A DNA stretch of 64,000 nt from Gammaproteobacteria bacterium 45_16_T64 (GCA_002162955.1 MABD01000038.1:38370-102369); one strand, 5' to 3'. Counted from the stretch's first letter, positions 1-8,262 are shown. The notes: generated by a model not told the origin, from the sequence alone. A program made the numbers and translations.

Positions 1-2
1 TA

Positions 3-341
3 TTGATTCAATTAATCTTTGATAAAGTGAAAGCAGCGCCGTTACCGTTTTTTATCAAACCCATTGCAAAGGGTATTGCGAAAAAAGTCATGGATGGGTA
101 TGTAGGCCCTAACATTAAAGCCAGTGTTGAATACATAGATAAGCACCTTTCCATAAATGAGTGGTTCTGTGGCGATCAGATGACGGGGGCTGATATTCAA
201 ATGAGTTTCCCGTTAGAAGGTTTGGTGGCAAAACAAGATATGGCGGCTTACCCCAATATTGTTAACTACGTCAAAAAATTTCAAGCTCGCCCGGCATATC
301 AAAAAGCGTTAGAGGCTGGTGGTGAATACCATTACGCATAA
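3..341 (+). CDS. Glutathione S-transferase, C-terminal part (truncated by window edge)
   Basis: The reading frame is open to the left edge, so the first codon here (TTG) is probably internal and the N-terminal thioredoxin-like domain lies outside the window. The visible 112 residues form an all-helical GST C-terminal domain: the segment WFCGDQMTGADIQMSFPLEG matches the conserved GST helix-6 region (the G-x-x-x-T-x-A-D N-capping box), followed by YPNIVNYVKKFQARPAYQKAL, a common GST ending. The family conjugates or reduces small electrophiles with glutathione in the cytosol; the substrate cannot be inferred. It ends 15 bp before the thioesterase gene on the same strand, so the two may be co-transcribed. 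Confidence 0.8.
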   Translation: MIQLIFDKVKAAPLPFFIKPIAKGIAKKVMDGYVGPNIKASVEYIDKHLSINEWFCGDQMTGADIQMSFPLEGLVAKQDMAAYPNIVNYVKKFQARPAYQKALEAGGEYHYA

Positions 342-356
342 ATAAAGGAACGAAAA

Positions 357-782
357 ATGGAAGAGTTATTAGCAGAGTTTCCAGTGGTTGTTGAAAACCC
401 CGTCATTTGGGGTGACATGGATGCTTATCAGCATGTCAATAACACGGTGTATTTCCGTTATTTTGAGACTGCAAGAATCGCGTATTTTGATAAGCTAAAT
501 TTTAAAGAAGTGAAAGACGAAACGGGGGTTGGGCCCATTCTAGCATCTACTGAATGTCGCTTTCGTATACCATTAACCCATCCCGATACAGTATCAATCG
601 GCGTGCGAGTGACTGATGTGAAAGAAGATCGTTTTACGATGATTTATCGTGTGGTGAGTCATCAGCATCAAAAAGTCGCGGCAGAAGGGGAAGGGCTGAT
701 TATTGCCTACGATTATAATGGGTTAAAAAAGACATCCCTACCGGAAACGATTACGCAAGCGATCAAAGCGTTGAGCAAGTAA
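357..782 (+). CDS. Acyl-CoA thioesterase, 4-hydroxybenzoyl-CoA thioesterase/YbgC-FadM type
   Basis: A 141-residue hotdog-fold protein of normal family length. The N-terminal motif WGDMDAYQHVNNTVYFRYFE, with the D-x-x-x-H-V-N-N signature, is the active-site region of 4-hydroxybenzoyl-CoA thioesterase-type enzymes; the first Asp of DMD is the expected catalytic acid. Such cytosolic enzymes hydrolyse acyl-CoA thioesters, typically as tetramers. The ATG start follows a purine-rich AAAGGAACG ribosome site. It sits directly downstream of the GST gene. The actual acyl chain preference cannot be read from sequence. Confidence 0.85.
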   Translation: MEELLAEFPVVVENPVIWGDMDAYQHVNNTVYFRYFETARIAYFDKLNFKEVKDETGVGPILASTECRFRIPLTHPDTVSIGVRVTDVKEDRFTMIYRVVSHQHQKVAAEGEGLIIAYDYNGLKKTSLPETITQAIKALSK

Positions 783-910
783 TTCGAGGTATTTATTGGA
801 TTTGGGAATTGGTGATGTGTTAGCCTATGCGTGATGGTAGGGGTCGTGCTTTTACGGGATTCTTGCTGACAAAGGCCATATGGAAAAATCTTAAGGATAA
901 GGAACATTAC

Positions 911-1408
911 ATGACTAACGAAATCTACACTACCCCTGATTCTCAACTTGATGTCGACACGAGTGAAGCGGTGACTCTAGCGTCTCGCTGGAGTCGATTG
1001 TTTGCTTCAATCTTAGACGGATTTGTCATCATGGCGATTACCTTGCCAGTGATGTATGTTACCGGGGGCTTTGAGGGGCTGTCTGAGGGTATTCAGCCAT
1101 CGATAGGATATACACTTAGCATGGGAATACTGGGACTGGCGGTGTTTGTGCTGGCGAACGGTAAGTTTTTGCTAAATGATGGACAAACTATTGGGAAGAA
1201 AGCCCTTGGGATTAAAATAGTCGATCTGGATGGGGCGTTGCCGGATGTTAAGCAACATCTTGTTAAGCGCTATGCGGTCTATTTTATTCCTGGTCAGATA
1301 CCGATTATCGGACAGCTTTTCTCAATGATTAATATCCTTTTTGTCTTTGGAAAGGAAAAGCGCTGTGTTCACGATATTGTGGCGGGAACAAAAGTAGTCA
1401 ACAGTTAA
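911..1408 (+). CDS. RDD family integral membrane protein
   Basis: The frame is open from 827, but the ATG at 911 is preceded by AAGGATAAGGA and gives a 165-residue protein with a normal RDD N-terminus, so I take that start. Three to four hydrophobic segments are visible (about residues 30-50, 66-84 and 120-145). Family hallmarks are the R-x-x-x-x-x-x-D stretch in SRLFASILDGFVIM, the GQTIGKKALGIKIV loop, and a final VHDIVAGTKVV. RDD proteins are small inner-membrane proteins; some act as ion antiporters, but most are uncharacterised. It stands alone between the thioesterase gene and the convergent receiver-domain gene. Confidence 0.8.
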   Translation: MTNEIYTTPDSQLDVDTSEAVTLASRWSRLFASILDGFVIMAITLPVMYVTGGFEGLSEGIQPSIGYTLSMGILGLAVFVLANGKFLLNDGQTIGKKALGIKIVDLDGALPDVKQHLVKRYAVYFIPGQIPIIGQLFSMINILFVFGKEKRCVHDIVAGTKVVNS

Positions 1409-1459
1409 GTTATTGGTATAGTGTATGTTATATGTTATGCGATAGTTGAATGAAAATGA

Positions 1460-2620
1460 TTACTCTTGCTGATCTTGTGCTGTGGTGTTATTTAAAAAGG
1501 AGGCGAGTTTGTCGACAACCGAAGTGAATCGGTTGTCGATACTGGTGATATTCTTACAGGTCTTTTCTAGGGCATCCATACTCTGATCTACCATATCCAT
1601 AAAATCTGTTTCTTGGTAATCAGTGAGGCCTAGTTTTATGCAGGTAGTGTTCATATTGCTATGCAGAATATCCATAATGTCATGAATTTTACTTGAATGT
1701 GAAGACAACGAACGTTTAATTTCTTGAATTTCTAAATGACTTTGAGAGACTGCTTCATCAACGGTGAGTTGTTTCTTATTTGCTAATTGGTTGAGGCGGT
1801 TGATTGCTTCTACGCGAGAATCGGCTGCATTGCTAACAATGGCCAGCATGTCTTTTATCTCACCGTAACGCTCTTTGTTTGTGATAGGCATATTGTTTAC
1901 CAGTATTGATGTAAAACTGGCATTTACTATGCTATTTACGCCAATGTCGACAAAACGCCCTTTTTCTAAACACATACATAGTAGCGATGCATCAGCAGAA
2001 TCTTCATCGCAATTAAAATGCTGTGCCTCTCGAGTATCCCTAAATTGAATACAGCACTCCAATCCAAACTCGGTTAATGCCGCAATTAATTGTTGTGCGA
2101 GACTCGCATAATTCTCGCAGTTGGCAGCTTTTTCCATGAAACGCAGTAATGTCCCCATTTCGCTGGACTGTTTCATTGCGGTCATGGTGGTCTTCATTGC
2201 CATATCCGCTTGATTTTTTAGCCGTTTGTTTAATTTTTTTACTTCAATATTTAATCGAACTTTTGTCAGTAATTCTTCTGGTTGGAAGGGTTTGTCTAAG
2301 AAATCATCACCTCCCGCTTCGTAGCCTTCCATTTTTTCTTCAAATGTTAGGGGTTCTGATAGGAAAATAACCGCACCATCTGCGTTTAATTTGGCTTTGA
2401 TTTGTTTACATAAATCAAAGCCATTGATGTCGGATAGTTTGGACTCAGTAATAATAATGTCGGGTTCATGGTGATCAATAATGTCGAGCGCTTGTTCGCC
2501 ACTATTCGCGCTTAATACGCGTACTTCATCTTCAAGCATACCCTCCATGATTTCTCTGTTGAGAGCGTCGGAATCGATAATCAGCAGAATAGGGTGATCT
2601 GAAGTCATGGCAACGTCCAT
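1460..2620 (-). CDS. Receiver-domain protein with non-canonical acceptor (Glu) and long C-terminal region
   Basis: Residues 10-125 are a CheY-like receiver domain: the acidic pair (IIDSDAL, D16/D18), a hydroxyl position in IFLSEP, and the conserved Lys in DKPFQPEELL. The expected phospho-accepting Asp is replaced by Glu (E59 in IIITESKLSD), so classical phosphorylation is doubtful. The remaining 260 residues contain a coiled-coil-like linker (KKLNKRLKNQADMAMK), a Cys-containing middle part and a helical C-terminus; I recognise no output domain. Start MDVAMTSDHP at 2620; the internal ATG at 2608 is an alternative. The 5' end overlaps a possible short gene on the other strand. Probably a cytosolic signalling adaptor. 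Confidence 0.75.
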   Translation of the reverse strand: MDVAMTSDHPILLIIDSDALNREIMEGMLEDEVRVLSANSGEQALDIIDHHEPDIIITESKLSDINGFDLCKQIKAKLNADGAVIFLSEPLTFEEKMEGYEAGGDDFLDKPFQPEELLTKVRLNIEVKKLNKRLKNQADMAMKTTMTAMKQSSEMGTLLRFMEKAANCENYASLAQQLIAALTEFGLECCIQFRDTREAQHFNCDEDSADASLLCMCLEKGRFVDIGVNSIVNASFTSILVNNMPITNKERYGEIKDMLAIVSNAADSRVEAINRLNQLANKKQLTVDEAVSQSHLEIQEIKRSLSSHSSKIHDIMDILHSNMNTTCIKLGLTDYQETDFMDMVDQSMDALEKTCKNITSIDNRFTSVVDKLASFLNNTTAQDQQE

Positions 2621-2789
2621 TTATGAAATCGATGAATATAGAAAAAGAGGTGGAATTATTCACACCAATTTAAGTGTAGACGATATGAGTTGTAAACAAG
2701 AAATGAGTGGCACTGTTTGTACAAAATGTGATCGCTGCACGGATCTATATTTTGACGTGATCAATGATATGATCAAACAAGAGAGTTAA
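2607..2789 (+). CDS. Possible small Cys-rich protein (60 aa), uncertain
   Basis: The frame begins inside the divergent receiver gene (14-bp overlap of the coding starts) and ends 24 bp before the HD phosphohydrolase gene on the same strand. The C-terminal half has four closely placed cysteines (MSCKQEMSGTVCTKCDRCTD), which could bind a metal. No clear Shine-Dalgarno precedes the ATG at 2607; an in-frame ATG at 2687 would give only the Cys-rich 34-residue tail. I do not recognise the family. It could be a real metal-binding micro-protein or a chance frame in the leader of the downstream gene. Confidence 0.3.
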   Translation: MATSIYEIDEYRKRGGIIHTNLSVDDMSCKQEMSGTVCTKCDRCTDLYFDVINDMIKQES

Positions 2790-2813
2790 CTGATTGATAA
2801 GAAGGCGCATAGA

Positions 2814-3452
2814 ATGATTAGAGAGCGTTGGGAAATTTTATTAAGCGATAGCCATATTCCACTGGATGAGAGCAGTGAGTTGTGTTTTGACACGTTATGT
2901 ACGCTGTATCAAGAGCCGCACCGTTATTATCATACATTTGATCATCTATCTCAGATGTTATGGCAGCTTGATCTTGCGGATATCACATGTGTAAGTGTGC
3001 GTTGGGCGACGTTTTATCATGATGCTTATTATATTCCTGGTGATCCTGAAAATGAACAGCGTAGCGCGGATTTGGCCAGAAATCACCTGTTGTTAATGGG
3101 GGTGGAGGAAAAGATCATACACGATATCGAAGAGATGATTATTGCGACGAAAACGCATACGGCCTCTAAAGACGACAACGAGGACTTGTGCGCTCTGTTG
3201 GATGTCGATATGGCAATTTTAGGTGTCGCCAACAAAGATTATGCTGCTTACTGTGAAAAGGTACGTTTGGAATTTTCAGTTATTGATGAGGCGCTTTATC
3301 GCGCTGGTCGAAAACGTTTTCTAGAATCGGTGTTGGCACAGGATAGAATATATTTAACGGATTATTTTTTCTCTGAATTTGAACTGCAAGCGAGGAAAAA
3401 TATGGAGAGAGAATTAGCTTTTCAAGGGGCTCATAATTTATCCAACCTGTAA
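2814..3452 (+). CDS. Predicted HD-superfamily metal-dependent phosphohydrolase (COG4339-like)
   Basis: A 212-residue single-domain HD protein. The metal ligands are visible in order: HRYYHTFDHLSQML (first His), FYHDAYYIPGDPENEQRSA (the HD dyad) and the distal Asp in LLDVDMAILG. This is the pattern of the COG4339 family of small cytosolic HD proteins, which hydrolyse phosphate esters of unidentified nucleotides. Length is as expected. It converges with the following gene, the last 15 bp overlapping its 3' end. Neighbouring receiver and cyclic-nucleotide-binding proteins suggest, but do not prove, a nucleotide-signalling role. Confidence 0.8.
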   Translation: MIRERWEILLSDSHIPLDESSELCFDTLCTLYQEPHRYYHTFDHLSQMLWQLDLADITCVSVRWATFYHDAYYIPGDPENEQRSADLARNHLLLMGVEEKIIHDIEEMIIATKTHTASKDDNEDLCALLDVDMAILGVANKDYAAYCEKVRLEFSVIDEALYRAGRKRFLESVLAQDRIYLTDYFFSEFELQARKNMERELAFQGAHNLSNL

Positions 3453-4532
3453 TTTTTCTGAGTCTGGAGGTAGTGATTTGAAAAGTTCCTCGTCCATATA
3501 ATATGCTTCGATTCCCGCTTGCCGCATTAGATATGATGCGAGCTCGCTCCTGCTCCCGCCTTCATGGGTAATTACATATGTTTTATCCCTGTCAATAGTG
3601 TGTATATTATGTCTTATTTTACTGATGGGTAGATTAAGGCTATCCGAAATGTGGTTAAGTTTATATTCAAACGGAAAGCGTACATCATAAAATATAGGAT
3701 GATCTAGATCCATAAATTCATCAACGCTGGGTGTGATGACTAATGCACTTTTAATGATGTTAGAAAAATCGTCTGATGTTAATTTACCTATTAATCCATC
3801 GGTACTCATTACAACGCTTGCGTTTCTAATGGTATCCGCAACAAGAGCTTCGTCACCAAAGTAGTCGCCGGGTTCAAGAGTAAATTTTGCACCTTTAAAG
3901 GGGCCTGCGTGATCTGTAATAACCTCTGCATACCCTTCTTTTATTATATAAAAATAATCACCCGCAGTATGACATTCAATTATTTTCTGTCCACCTACAA
4001 CCTCAACATGTATTAGATTTTTTAATACTTGTTGAACTTTATTGCTAGATAAATTTGCCGCTAATGGAGATTGGTAGAATAGGGTCATCCAGTCAGATTT
4101 GTAATTATCATCTATAGTTGATTCTTCATCAGAATCTATATCGTTTTCAATATGTACTACGTTATATTCCAGATGTTCAGATTCTTCGATTGAATCTTTT
4201 ATGTAATCTCGATTAATAATCAAAACGCGACATGGTGTAATAGCTCTAACGATACCTCCGTGTTTGATATATTCTTCCAGTGGATGGGAAGATTTTTCTT
4301 CTTCGCAGGAAATATTTGTACGATTATCAAATGAATAACGAATTTCAGCGTAACCATCGATAAGATAATGATATAACTTGCTTCGGTCGGAATATTTAAC
4401 GATATTGCGACACACGTCAAAGGAAGTGATCATCGTATGTTTTATTACTTCATCTCGTGATGAAAGGGGGATCTGGCTTAAGGGGATGAAACGATCAAAT
4501 AGCTCTTTATTAATAATAGTATTACTAGACAT
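3438..4532 (-). CDS. Tandem cyclic-nucleotide-binding domains plus degenerate rhodanese domain
   Basis: Residues 1-115 look like a divergent first CNB domain (YHYLIDGYAEIRY). Residues about 150-265 are a clearer one, with DYFYIIKEGYAEV and the phosphate-binding-cassette-like GDYFGDEALVADTIRNASVV. Residues about 275-355 form a rhodanese-like domain (FYDVRFPFEYKLNHISDSLN; YVITHEGGSRSELASYL). The rhodanese loop normally reads C-x-x-G-x-R-S; here the Cys position is His (HEGGSRS), so sulfurtransferase activity is unlikely. No signal peptide or membrane segment; cytosolic. Probably a cyclic-nucleotide-responsive regulator or scaffold. An acidic insert (about residues 130-145) separates the CNB domains. 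Convergent with the HD gene. Confidence 0.75.
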   Translation of the reverse strand: MSSNTIINKELFDRFIPLSQIPLSSRDEVIKHTMITSFDVCRNIVKYSDRSKLYHYLIDGYAEIRYSFDNRTNISCEEEKSSHPLEEYIKHGGIVRAITPCRVLIINRDYIKDSIEESEHLEYNVVHIENDIDSDEESTIDDNYKSDWMTLFYQSPLAANLSSNKVQQVLKNLIHVEVVGGQKIIECHTAGDYFYIIKEGYAEVITDHAGPFKGAKFTLEPGDYFGDEALVADTIRNASVVMSTDGLIGKLTSDDFSNIIKSALVITPSVDEFMDLDHPIFYDVRFPFEYKLNHISDSLNLPISKIRHNIHTIDRDKTYVITHEGGSRSELASYLMRQAGIEAYYMDEELFKSLPPDSEKLQVG

Positions 4533-4660
4533 AACGATGCCTTTAAGAAGTTCCTCGGCGAGAGAGGGAAATGCTTACTAAATAATATTGTATAGTAAAT
4601 CGACAGAATATATTCATATCGATTTTCCATAATACTAAGAGAAAAATGTAATAACGTTAA

Positions 4661-5200
4661 CTAACTATTGGTCGTCCTGAACCGACCTAATAGAATTAGC
4701 CCCATGAATATTAATAATAGAGTATTGGGTTCTGGAATCTCGGTGGTGATATCATCAAAATTCGTTACGTGGCTAATCATATTCTTGCCAATGGCAATAT
4801 TGAAATCTTCAGAAAGATCAGTAATATCAAACACTCCCCATTGTTGAAGTGAATTATTTTGGAAGAGGGCATTAAACTCAGCATTCTTTATTAGAAAATA
4901 ATCAGGGGAATCAGGCAGCATGAATGCGATAACATTAGCAGTATCGGTATCGTAATAGGTAACAGGCTCATCTTTGGTGCCAGTAAAGAATAGATCAGAA
5001 AATCCATTGGATTGTACCCAGGTTTCTTCGGATGTAGTGCTTCCTTGTTTCGGCCCTTCTATCAGGTAGGTGTCGAGCGAACCAACATAAGCTCCGTCTA
5101 GAACTCCTGCATCGAGGTCCATGATTACTACGGCATTTACATGGCTAGCTAAAGAGGCAGTGATAAGGAGTAAAAACATTTTTGATAGATTAGTCATCAT
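4661..5200 (-). CDS. PEP-CTERM sorting-domain protein (179 aa)
   Basis: An N-terminal signal peptide (FLLLITASLASHVNA) is followed by an exported domain without recognised family. It ends in the PEP-CTERM tripartite signal: IPEPNTLLLIFMGLILLGRF, meaning Pro-Glu-Pro, a hydrophobic helix and basic Arg. Such proteins are cleaved and anchored or released by exosortase (EpsH) in exopolysaccharide-producing Gram-negatives. Tandem ATG codons at 5200 and 5197; AGGAA lies just upstream and favours the second. No exosortase gene is in this window. The protein is rich in Asp, Asn and Thr, and has no Cys, as is common for extracellular matrix proteins. Confidence 0.8.
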   Translation of the reverse strand: MMTNLSKMFLLLITASLASHVNAVVIMDLDAGVLDGAYVGSLDTYLIEGPKQGSTTSEETWVQSNGFSDLFFTGTKDEPVTYYDTDTANVIAFMLPDSPDYFLIKNAEFNALFQNNSLQQWGVFDITDLSEDFNIAIGKNMISHVTNFDDITTEIPEPNTLLLIFMGLILLGRFRTTNS

Positions 5201-5408
5201 ATGTTCCTAGAGAGGAATAGTATTAATGTAGTGACTAAAAATAAAGCAATATATGTTCCATAAAATATATATTAGAAAAAACAACACATTAGAATATTCA
5301 GCTTATTCGGATGTAAATATAGTCGACAAAGGATAATTATGAGGGCATTTATTATGGATATGAAAGTGCGCATGAGAAGTAATTAATGTACCACTGGAAA
5401 CCAAATTA

Positions 5409-5732
5409 CTAACTGTTACTTATATCCGTGGCAGTGACAAAATCAATGCCGGAATCTGACCATAATTCTACTTTCAAATCGTCCGTATGTTGATTCAATT
5501 TTCCGCTTAGCTGCCTCCATTCATCCATCTCAACAAAGGCTGCCCAATGGGTTGCACGATCCCAAAATATGGAAACCTTGGTTGACGGCGATCCCATTAT
5601 ATTATGTTGTATGCGAAAACTAACAATCATCTTGTCATGTTCAAGTGCAGTTAGCATATCCTTGATAATGTCCCAGTGCTTTCTCTCATCGAAATCACGG
5701 GACAAATTATAGGTGAATATAGACTCAATCAT
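5409..5732 (-). CDS. Hypothetical protein (107 aa), possibly ferredoxin-like fold
   Basis: Soluble, no signal peptide or membrane segment. The sequence alternates predicted strand and helix (SIFTYNLSRDFDERKHWDII, MIVSFRIQHNIMG, KVSIFWDRATHWAAFVEMDE), which recalls dimeric alpha/beta-barrel monooxygenase-like proteins, but I see no decisive motif and do not assign a family. It lies downstream of the isochorismatase gene on the same strand with a 177-bp gap, so co-transcription is possible but not obvious. The function is unknown. Confidence 0.5.
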   Translation of the reverse strand: MIESIFTYNLSRDFDERKHWDIIKDMLTALEHDKMIVSFRIQHNIMGSPSTKVSIFWDRATHWAAFVEMDEWRQLSGKLNQHTDDLKVELWSDSGIDFVTATDISNS

Positions 5733-5909
5733 AATATGCTAAGTTACACTGGTTATTTTAGTGGGAATCAGCTTCCATCGGCGAAAACGGATGTTCAACT
5801 TTACACCTTCATATGCCTTATCTTTTGAAGAATAAGCTAAGACATATGTTTAGCAATATCACAAATTGGAATATGATTATTACTCTTTTCATAATAAGTC
5901 GAGGGCCTT

Positions 5910-6533
5910 TTAGCTTTTTGCAAAGTAACTGTTCATTACATAACCGTATTTTGTTGTATGGCTTGCTAGTACGTTTCCTAACGCCTCGCCATGCTCACTG
6001 CGCCAGTCATTCATTATTTCCGCCAATACCGATGCCCAGGTGGTTACTTTCACACCTGCTTGAGTCAGTCGTTGTATAGTGACCTCCTGTACGGTCTTAT
6101 TCCACGTTCCGGAGGCATCGATTACAGCGTAGACGTTATAACCTTCTTCAATTGCTGATAATGCAGGGAACAGCAAACAGACGTCTGTGACGATGCCTGC
6201 CATGATGATCTTCTTACGTCCTGTAGCCTTTATCGCATTGCGATACGCTTCGCTGTCCCAGGCGTTGATTTGTCCTTCTCGCTCAATCACTTCTGTTTGT
6301 AGAATGTCGACAATCTCAGGCATGACGGGGCCGTTTGGACCTTCCGGTAAGCTTGCTGTGACAACTGTAGGTAAATTAATCGCTTTGGCAGTATTGACTA
6401 GGCCAAGAATATTGTTCTTTAGGACCGTTGGATGTTCATCCCCTAAAGCCACCATTAGCCCGGTTTGATGGTCAATCATGGTTAATACGGCGTTATCGGT
6501 GGTGAGAAATTCTGAGTATCGTTTGCTGTTCAT
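5910..6533 (-). CDS. Isochorismatase-family (YcaC-like) cysteine hydrolase
   Basis: A 207-residue isochorismatase fold. The catalytic Asp lies in LTMIDHQTGLM, the nucleophilic Cys in AGIVTDVCLLFPALSA (V-T-D-V-C-x-x-x-x-A-L signature), and a conserved Lys precedes IIMAGIVTD. The spacing and the HxTV-free N-terminus resemble E. coli YcaC, a cytosolic hydrolase of unknown substrate, rather than EntB. Divergently transcribed from a LysR-type regulator 124 bp away, the classic arrangement in which the regulator controls the neighbouring enzyme; a 13-bp inverted repeat lies between them. Confidence 0.85.
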   Translation of the reverse strand: MNSKRYSEFLTTDNAVLTMIDHQTGLMVALGDEHPTVLKNNILGLVNTAKAINLPTVVTASLPEGPNGPVMPEIVDILQTEVIEREGQINAWDSEAYRNAIKATGRKKIIMAGIVTDVCLLFPALSAIEEGYNVYAVIDASGTWNKTVQEVTIQRLTQAGVKVTTWASVLAEIMNDWRSEHGEALGNVLASHTTKYGYVMNSYFAKS

Positions 6534-6575
6534 AAGTTTGCGCTCCGGTAGGCTGTTTGGTGTATGTATCTACTC

Positions 6576-6643
6576 TATTTGTTATCAAATAGTTAATATA
6601 TATTTAATATTTAAACTTATCGTTGCGATATTGATAACAAATA
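6576..6643. promoter_or_regulatory. Inverted repeat between isochorismatase and LysR genes (candidate operator)
   Basis: A perfect 13-bp inverted repeat: TATTTGTTATCAA at 6576-6588 and TTGATAACAAATA at 6631-6643, separated by 42 bp. The left arm itself contains the dyad ATTTG-N4-CAAAT. The arm centres are 55 bp apart, about five helical turns, which fits two same-face sites occupied by a LysR tetramer. The intervening DNA is very AT-rich and could hold both promoters. Binding is inferred from position only. Confidence 0.55.
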
Positions 6644-6657
6644 ATGACATCGTTGGA

Positions 6658-7548
6658 ATGCGTATGAATGTAAATGACATGTTGGTTTTTGCCGAAGTGG
6701 TTGAGCGAGGGGGATTTACTGCGGCAGGAGATAGCTTGGGGAAGCCTAAGTCTAATATCAGCCGTACAGTCTCTCGTTTAGAGGCAGCGCTGGGGGTGAC
6801 TCTGCTGGAGCGAACGACACGTCATCACACGCTAACGGAAATTGGCCAGCGTTATTACGTTCATTGTGTACGGATTAAAGAAGAGCTCGAGTCCGCTACG
6901 GCATCGATAGAAACTCTAATGGAAACGCCCAGAGGCCAGCTTCGTGTGTCCACGTCGGTAGCGGTGGGGCAGAACCTTATTGCCCCTATATTGGCTGGAT
7001 TTATGGAAGCCTATCCTGAGGTAGGCGTTGATCTGCGGCTAATGAACCGAAGGGTGAACTTACTCGAAGAGAATTTTGATGTGTTAATTCGGGTGGGTGT
7101 ATTGGAAGATTCTAATTTGGTGGCCCGGCATTTGTGCACACGCTCGTTACATTGGTATGCCTCACCGGAATACCTAGAAACATGCGGTACACCAAAAGAA
7201 GATCTGTCGGATTTAGCATCTCACCACTGCCTGTTTATGAATGCGGCCAGTGAAAAAGCAGAATGGATATTCACCAAAAATAATAGAGAGCAGCGCCAGG
7301 CGTTTACTCCACGCTTTGCCTCTGACGATTTTAATGTACTAAAACAGATGGTGTTAGACGGTGTTGGCATTGGAAAGTTACCAGACTATATGTGTGAAGG
7401 TGCTGAGTGTACTGGGCAGTTGGTACGGGTATTAACCGGTTGGCAAGGGCCACTGGTGGACTTTCATGCGATCGTGGCGAGTCGAAAGGGTATGACGCCA
7501 AAGGTGCGGGCATTCTTGGATTATTTGCAACAAACGTTTGATTCTTAG
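6658..7548 (+). CDS. LysR-family transcriptional regulator
   Basis: The frame is open from 6478, but that part overlaps the divergent gene; the ATG at 6658 (or 6664) starts just before the standard N-terminus VNDMLVFAEVVERGGFTAAG. Residues about 5-65 are the winged helix-turn-helix (GDSLGKPKSNISRTVSRLEA, LGVTLLERTTRHHTLTEIG); about 90-295 are a periplasmic-binding-like effector domain (GQLRVSTSVAVGQNLIAP). The subgroup resembles AaeR/DsdC-like regulators with strong LERTTR signature. It presumably autoregulates and controls the divergent isochorismatase through the inverted repeat. Effector unknown. Confidence 0.9.
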   Translation: MRMNVNDMLVFAEVVERGGFTAAGDSLGKPKSNISRTVSRLEAALGVTLLERTTRHHTLTEIGQRYYVHCVRIKEELESATASIETLMETPRGQLRVSTSVAVGQNLIAPILAGFMEAYPEVGVDLRLMNRRVNLLEENFDVLIRVGVLEDSNLVARHLCTRSLHWYASPEYLETCGTPKEDLSDLASHHCLFMNAASEKAEWIFTKNNREQRQAFTPRFASDDFNVLKQMVLDGVGIGKLPDYMCEGAECTGQLVRVLTGWQGPLVDFHAIVASRKGMTPKVRAFLDYLQQTFDS

Positions 7549-7604
7549 TGTTGTGACGTGCAAAAATTCAATTCTAATACAATTTAATTCCAGGACTTAA
7601 GACA

Positions 7605-8180
7605 ATGCCTAAGGCAAGTGAAATCAAGAAAAACGCAGCGATCGATTATAACGGTGGCACTTACATAGTAAGGGATATTGATCGTTCTGTTCCCCAGGGG
7701 CGCGCTGGCGGCAGTATCTACCGTATGCGTATGTATGATGTTGTCACTGGCAATAAAATTGATGAGAGTTTCAAAGATTCAGATATGTTGAATCTTGCTG
7801 ACCTAATCCGTCGACCTGCGATGTTTTCCTACATCGATGGTGATGATTATGTTTTCATGAATACCGAGGATTACACACCTTATAACCTGAATAAGGATTC
7901 TATTGCTGATGAGGTTCTTTTTATCGATGAGTCGATAGAGGGCATCCAAGTTATCATTATTGATGATATTCCTGTGGCGCTTGATATGCCAACCAACGTG
8001 GAGCTGGAAGTCACAGAAACTGACCCGTCTATCAAAGGGGCTTCTGCAACATCGCGCACAAAACCTGCGACATTATCGACCGGTGTGACCGTGCAAGTGC
8101 CCGAGTACATTTCTACTGGCGACAAAATCAAGGTTAATGTAGAAGAGAAGAGGTTCGCTGGTAGGGCGGAGACTAAGTAA
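7605..8180 (+). CDS. efpL: Elongation factor P-like protein EfpL (YeiP)
   Basis: A 191-residue protein with the three-domain EF-P layout: the N-terminal KOW-like domain ([20 protein letters not shown]), the central OB domain ([20 protein letters not shown]) and the C-terminal OB domain ending [18 protein letters not shown]. The match to E. coli YeiP is strong, notably the loop in domain I with Arg at its tip ([14 protein letters not shown]), where canonical EF-P carries a modified Lys or Arg. It acts on ribosomes stalled at difficult sequences such as polyprolines. AGGAC precedes the ATG. A convergent hairpin terminator follows. Confidence 0.9.
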   Translation: MPKASEIKKNAAIDYNGGTYIVRDIDRSVPQGRAGGSIYRMRMYDVVTGNKIDESFKDSDMLNLADLIRRPAMFSYIDGDDYVFMNTEDYTPYNLNKDSIADEVLFIDESIEGIQVIIIDDIPVALDMPTNVELEVTETDPSIKGASATSRTKPATLSTGVTVQVPEYISTGDKIKVNVEEKRFAGRAETK

Positions 8181-8214
8181 CGTATTCAAGACGTATAGTG
8201 TTACGTTTGAGTAG

Positions 8215-8262
8215 TATTTCATTGGATGTCGCTAGTTTATGCATGCAACATCCAATGAAATA
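8215..8262. terminator. Inverted repeat between convergent efpL and cholesterol-oxidase-like gene
   Basis: A perfect 15-bp inverted repeat, 8215-8229 and 8248-8262 (arm core TTTCATTGGATGT), with an 18-nt loop. It lies between two convergent stops, and an A-rich stretch after the right arm gives a T-rich tail on the minus strand. A bidirectional transcription terminator is the simplest reading. Confidence 0.65.

Noticed and set aside
827..910. N-terminal extension of the RDD protein
   Set aside because: The ATG at 911 with a nearby purine-rich ribosome site starts at the family's normal N-terminus.
5813..6079. 88-residue plus-strand frame opposite the isochorismatase gene
   Set aside because: Half of it overlaps the conserved enzyme in antisense, the protein is unlike any known one, and no ribosome site is visible.
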